Position numbers and translations under genes: made by a program
The notes under the pieces: model-generated
Database searches by the model: none
The model's input: the letters and a program-made list of their open reading frames with translations, nothing else
Told to the model about the DNA's origin: nothing
Shown here: piece by piece, positions 60,664 through 64,000 of the stretch
Numbering within the stretch: the stretch's first letter is position 1
How the letters are laid out: every line of letters begins with the position of its first letter
Assembly (NCBI GenBank): GCA_964551315.1
Contig: CAZKCM010000010.1
Coordinates: 1 to 64,000 of the forward strand
DNA: 64,000 nt
Direction of reading: 5' to 3'
From: Virgifigura sp964551315
Lineage (GTDB): Bacteria; Pseudomonadota; Alphaproteobacteria; Dongiales; Dongiaceae

Positions 60664-61556
60664 ATGCTGTGGAGGACGCCCGACCTCATCGGTTATGGCA
60701 TCCAGGCAACCAACGGCTCGATCGGCAGCGTCGGCGACCTTCTGTTCGATGACGAGAGCTGGACGGTACGCTGGGCGGTCGTCGATACCGGGACTTGGCT
60801 TCCCGGTCGCCGGGTGCTGCTGCCGCCCTCCGCCCTTGGCCGCCCCGATCCCACCCTGCAGCAGTTTCCGGTGGATCTGACCCGGCAGAAGGTCAAGGAC
60901 AGCCCCGACGCCGGCACGGACCGGCCGGTGTCGCGCCAGATGGAGGCGGATCTGTACGGCTATTACGGCTGGGCTCCCTATTGGACCGCCGGCCCGGGAT
61001 ATGCGCCGCCGGCCGGCGTCGGCGGACCCGGATTGGGCCGGGCCCGCGTTCCGTCGGAGCCGGCCGGCGATCCGCATCTGCGAAGCACCAACGAGGTAAC
61101 CGGCTATTACATCNNNNNNNNNNNNNNNNNNNNNNNNNNNNNNNNNNNNNNNNNNNNNNNNNNNNNNNNNNNNNNNNNNNNNNNNNNNNNNNNNNNNNNN
61201 NNNNNNNNNNNNNGCCGGCCGGCGATCCGCATCTGCGAAGCACCAACGAGGTAACCGGCTATTACATCCGGGCGACCGACGGCGACATCGGCCACGCCGA
61301 GGAGTTCCTCGTCGAGGATGGAAGCTGGGCGATTCGCTACATGATCGTCGACACCAGGAACTGGTGGCCGGGCAAGGCGGTGCTGATCGCGCCGCAATGG
61401 ATCCGCGAGGTGAGCTGGGGCGACCGGCGGGTGTTCGTCGACCTCACCCGCCAACAGGTCAAGGACAGCCCGGAATACGATCCGACGGTGCCCTTGAACC
61501 GCGCCTACGAGGAGCAGCTCCACCGCCACTACGACCGACCGTTCTACTGGGGCTAG
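60664..61556 (+). CDS. Tandem PRC-barrel domain protein, interrupted by an N gap
   Basis: Cytosolic protein with two PRC-barrel domains. ATG 60664. Domain 1 (IGYGIQATNGSIGSVGDLLF to FPVDLTRQKVKDSP, residues about 8-80) and domain 2 (VTGYYIRATDGDIGHAEEFL to VFVDLTRQQVKDSP, residues about 143-220) are clearly related to each other. A run of 100 N (61114-61213) splits the gene. The 55 bases before and after it are identical; removing the N and one copy gives a continuous 245-residue frame. It heads an operon with a glycogen-debranching-like gene 7 bases downstream. EcfG promoter upstream. Confidence 0.88.
61059..61113. repeat. 55-bp block flanking gap (copy 1)
   Basis: Identical to 61214-61268. 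It encodes PAGDPHLRSTNEVTGYYI at the start of the second PRC domain. A contig-end overlap. Confidence 0.9.
61114..61213. other. Assembly gap of 100 N inside the PRC-barrel gene
   Basis: Exactly 100 ambiguous bases between two identical 55-bp blocks, as at 36544-36643. Confidence 0.95.
61214..61268. repeat. 55-bp block flanking gap (copy 2)
   Basis: Exact copy of 61059-61113 immediately after the N run. Confidence 0.9.
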
Positions 61557-61563
61557 GGACAGG

Positions 61564-63801
61564 ATGCCGGAGACGGAGGACGGCCCCGGACCGGCCGCCC
61601 CGATCGATCGGTCCGAGGCCGTGCGCGTGGCGCAGGGACCGGACACACACGCCATCGCCGCCGGCTCGCAGGTCATCGGGCGCCAGCCGCGCGTCCTGAA
61701 GTCCGGCGGCACCTTCGGCCTGTTCGACGCCTACGGCAACCTGTCGTCGGACGAGCACGCGGCCGAGGGCCTGTATGACGAGGACACGCGGTTCCTGTGC
61801 CGGCTCGTCCTGACGCTTGGCGACGCGCCGCCCCTGCTCCTCGGCTCGACGGTGGTCATCGGGACCGCGACGCTCTCGATCGATCTTACGAACCCCGACC
61901 TCTTCCGGGACGGCGGCGGGCCGGTCGTCCCGCGCGAATCTCTGCATTTGCGCCGCGACAAGACGCTGGAGCCGGGCGTCTGTCGGGAACGCCTGAACGT
62001 CCATAACTTTGGCGACCGGCCCGTCAACTTGCCTCTTGCCCTCCGTTTCGCGGCCGATTTCTCCGACATCTTCGAGATTCGCGGTAAGCGGCGCCAGCAG
62101 CCCGGCCGGCGCCTGCCCGACGAGGTCGAGGGCAATGTCGTGCGCCTGTCCTATCGCGGGCGCGACGATATCCTTCGCACCACCTGCCTGAGCTTCGCGC
62201 CGACACCCGACAGGTTGCAAAGCGACGAAGCCCATTACGAGCTTGCGCTCGCCCCGGGCGCGGAGGCAACGATCGAGATCGAGATCCGCCTGTCCCGCAG
62301 ATCCGTGGCGGACCGGGCGGAGAAGGCGCCGATGGACGGCGCGCGCCGGTCCGGCGTGCCGGCGGCAATCGGGGCGCGCCAGCGGACGACCGGAACGGCA
62401 ATCGAGACCTCTGACACGTCCTTCAACGGTTGGCTCGCCCGTTCGCGCTCCGACCTCGACATGCTGGTCACGGAGACCCAGGCCGGCCCCTACCCCTATG
62501 GCGGCATCCCGTGGTTCTGCACGAGCTTTGGCCGCGACGGCCTGATCACGGCCCTGCAATGCCTGTGGCTGGATCCCGACCTTGCCAAGGGCGTGCTGAA
62601 CTTCCTCGCCGCCACGCAGGCGACCGAAACCGACCCAATGCGCGATGCCCAGCCGGGCAAGATCCTGCACGAAGCGCGGAATGGCGAGATGGCGAATCTC
62701 GGCGAGGTTCCCTTCGGCCGCTATTACGGCAGCGTCGACGCCACGCCGCTCTTCCTCATGCTGGCCGGTGCCTATTGGGCGCGGACCGGCGACCTCGACT
62801 TCATCCGTTCGATCCTCCCGAACCTCGAAGCCGCGCTCGGCTGGATCGAGCACCACGGCGACCTCGACGGCGACGGCTTCGTCGAGTACAGCCGGGTTTC
62901 GCCGATCGGTCTCGTGAACCAGGGATGGAAGGATTCGCAGGACGCCGTTTTCCATGCCGACGGATCTCTCGCGGCCCCGCCGATCGCGCTCTGCGAGGTG
63001 CAGGGCTATGTGTATGCCGCGCTGCGCGCCTTCGCGGCAATCGCCGGCGCGCTGGGCGAAGCCGACCGCGCAGAGACGCTGACGCGCCGGGCGGCGGTAC
63101 TGCGGGAGCGATTCGAAGAGGCGTTCTGGTGTGAAGATCTGTCGACCTACGCCCTGGCGCTCGACGGCAACAAGCGGCCCTGCCGGGTCCGCGCATCGAA
63201 CGCCGGCCACGCCCTCTTCACCGGGATCGCCGGCGAGGCGCATGGCGGCCGCGCCGCCGAAACGCTGATGAGCCCCGCCTTCTTCTCCGGCTGGGGCATC
63301 CGGACGGTCGCCGAGGGCGAGGCGCGATACAACCCCATATCGTACCACAACGGGTCGGTCTGGCCGCACGACACCGCGCTGGTGGCCATGGGCCTGGCCC
63401 GGTACGGCCGGAAGGACGCGGCGCTGCAGCTGCTCACCGCCACCTTCGAGGCGGCGCAGGCCTTCGACCTCAACCGCTTGCCGGAGCTGTTCTGCGGTTT
63501 CCCAAGGCGGCCCAACGTTGCGCCCGGCCGCTATCCGGTGGCCTGCATCCCGCAGGCCTGGGCCTGCGCCAGCGCCTTCTCGATGCTGGGAGCCTGCCTG
63601 GGTGTGTCCTTCGACGCGGCGGCGCGCCGCATTCGGTTCTACCGGCCCGTCCTGCCGGCCTCCATCGATCGGCTCACGATCCGGGGCCTGTCGCTCCGCG
63701 ACGCGACGGTGGACCTGCGGTTCGAACGCAACACCTCCGGCAGCCTCTCGGTTGCGGTGCTGCGCCGCACCGGCGATGTCGAGATCGGCGTGACGGAGTA
63801 G
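61564..63801 (+). CDS. Glycogen debranching-type glucosidase (GDE_N_bis plus GDE_C)
   Basis: 745 residues, an amylo-alpha-1,6-glucosidase-like protein found in many stress-regulated alphaproteobacterial operons. ATG 61564 follows TAGGGACAGG. The N-terminal beta domain (GGTFGLFDAYGNLSSDEHAA, LYDEDTRFLCRL) covers about residues 45-265. The (alpha/alpha)6 catalytic domain starts at about 290 with PYGGIPWFCTSFGRDGLITA and continues GKILHEARNGEM, YYGSVDATPLFLMLAGAY, NQGWKDSQDAVFHADG and SVWPHDTALVAMGLAR. Candidate acids are the Asp of FGRDG and the Glu of HEARNGE. It lies 7 bases after the tandem PRC gene, so it shares its EcfG promoter. Substrate (glycogen, trehalose-like or sucrose-type glucan) is unknown. 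Confidence 0.88.
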   Translation: MPETEDGPGPAAPIDRSEAVRVAQGPDTHAIAAGSQVIGRQPRVLKSGGTFGLFDAYGNLSSDEHAAEGLYDEDTRFLCRLVLTLGDAPPLLLGSTVVIGTATLSIDLTNPDLFRDGGGPVVPRESLHLRRDKTLEPGVCRERLNVHNFGDRPVNLPLALRFAADFSDIFEIRGKRRQQPGRRLPDEVEGNVVRLSYRGRDDILRTTCLSFAPTPDRLQSDEAHYELALAPGAEATIEIEIRLSRRSVADRAEKAPMDGARRSGVPAAIGARQRTTGTAIETSDTSFNGWLARSRSDLDMLVTETQAGPYPYGGIPWFCTSFGRDGLITALQCLWLDPDLAKGVLNFLAATQATETDPMRDAQPGKILHEARNGEMANLGEVPFGRYYGSVDATPLFLMLAGAYWARTGDLDFIRSILPNLEAALGWIEHHGDLDGDGFVEYSRVSPIGLVNQGWKDSQDAVFHADGSLAAPPIALCEVQGYVYAALRAFAAIAGALGEADRAETLTRRAAVLRERFEEAFWCEDLSTYALALDGNKRPCRVRASNAGHALFTGIAGEAHGGRAAETLMSPAFFSGWGIRTVAEGEARYNPISYHNGSVWPHDTALVAMGLARYGRKDAALQLLTATFEAAQAFDLNRLPELFCGFPRRPNVAPGRYPVACIPQAWACASAFSMLGACLGVSFDAAARRIRFYRPVLPASIDRLTIRGLSLRDATVDLRFERNTSGSLSVAVLRRTGDVEIGVTE

Positions 63802-63826
63802 CCGCACGGAGCGAACGCGCGTGGGG

Positions 63827-63845
63827 GCGCGGTTTCGAACCGCGC
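63827..63845 (+). terminator. Palindromic hairpin after the glucosidase gene
   Basis: GCGCGGTT and AACCGCGC with a TCG loop, followed by TGTTATT. It is 25 bases past the stop codon and resembles the GGGGCGGGTTT palindromes in build. Likely a terminator, with a short T run. Confidence 0.6.
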
Positions 63846-63898
63846 TGTTATTGCCCCGAAGCGGACGTTGCCACGCGCACGAGCCAGCGGCGTTCTTC

Positions 63899-64000
63899 TT
63901 ACTTGATCTCCCAGGCCGTGTTGTGCGGGATGTCGATCGCGAAGGCACCGGCGGGCGCGCCCTCCGGGGTCGGCTTCGTGATGCAGGCAAAGGGCTCTCG
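63899..64000 (-). CDS. C-terminus of an unidentified protein (truncated by window edge)
   Basis: The minus-strand frame enters at base 64000 and ends at the TAA at 63899, giving 33 residues that end GAFAIDIPHNTAWEIK. Too little remains to name it. It converges on the glucosidase gene. Confidence 0.5.
   Translation of the reverse strand, partial: REPFACITKPTPEGAPAGAFAIDIPHNTAWEIK

Overview
The window is 64 kb of GC-rich, densely coding DNA. The gene content (choXWV/betIBA, a Zur/Znu locus, the ligase-associated repair set, EcfG-type promoters, HWE/HisKA_2 kinases, mtkAB-ppc) points to an alphaproteobacterium, probably Rhodospirillales or Hyphomicrobiales; I cannot place it more closely. It is a draft scaffold. 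Two runs of exactly 100 N interrupt genes, and each is flanked by the same 55 bases on both sides, so both look like k-mer overlaps rather than missing sequence.

Layout. 1-6.8 kb: choline uptake (choXWV, minus) divergent from betaine synthesis (betIBA, plus), with a candidate BetI operator between. 6.8-10.6 kb: an MFS transporter and a DUF898/M48 peptidase pair. 10.9-20 kb: the four-gene ligase-associated DNA repair set (ATP-dependent ligase, MBL exonuclease, Lhr-like helicase, PdeM), split by a HIT protein, an MBL protein, a thioesterase and an MTA/SAH nucleosidase. 20-25.8 kb: envelope or secreted proteins (DUF3179, a small exported protein, PhoX, a beta-helix/CBM protein) ending in a strong terminator. 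25.8-29.1 kb: zinc uptake, znuA divergent from zur-znuC-znuB around a palindromic Zur box. 29.2-33.1 kb: an ECF sigma factor, a PRC-barrel protein behind an EcfG-consensus promoter, a frameshifted PhnZ-like HD gene, TspO and a Gly-rich exported protein. 33.1-42.2 kb: PepA, an MFS transporter, a REP-associated tyrosine transposase carrying a REP-like palindrome inside its gene, and mtkA-mtkB-ppc (malate thiokinase and a divergent PEP carboxylase, the serine-cycle module). 42.7-46 kb: a GtrA/GtrB/GT-C type glycosylation operon. 46.5-52 kb: a nucleotidase, PhzF, a methyltransferase, a GlxA-type regulator, a phosphoesterase and an SRAP (HMCES/YedK) repair protein. 52.7-56.1 kb: a PAS_5 sensor, a GAF histidine kinase and two receiver-only regulators. 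56.2-64 kb: an S8 lipoprotein protease, an aldose sugar dehydrogenase, a ferritin-like protein, a tandem PRC-barrel protein and a glycogen-debranching-type glucosidase.

How the parts connect. Four sites match GGAAC-N16/17-CGTT, the promoter of the alphaproteobacterial general stress response sigma factor EcfG. They lie in front of both PRC-barrel genes, the ferritin-like gene and the PAS_5 gene. With the ECF sigma factor and the receiver/HisKA_2 genes, they suggest that part of the window belongs to one stress regulon. Two DNA repair loci (the ligase set and SRAP) and the choline/betaine osmoprotection locus fit a stress-oriented region. Betaine breakdown releases one-carbon units, so the nearby serine-cycle module may be metabolically linked, but that is inference.
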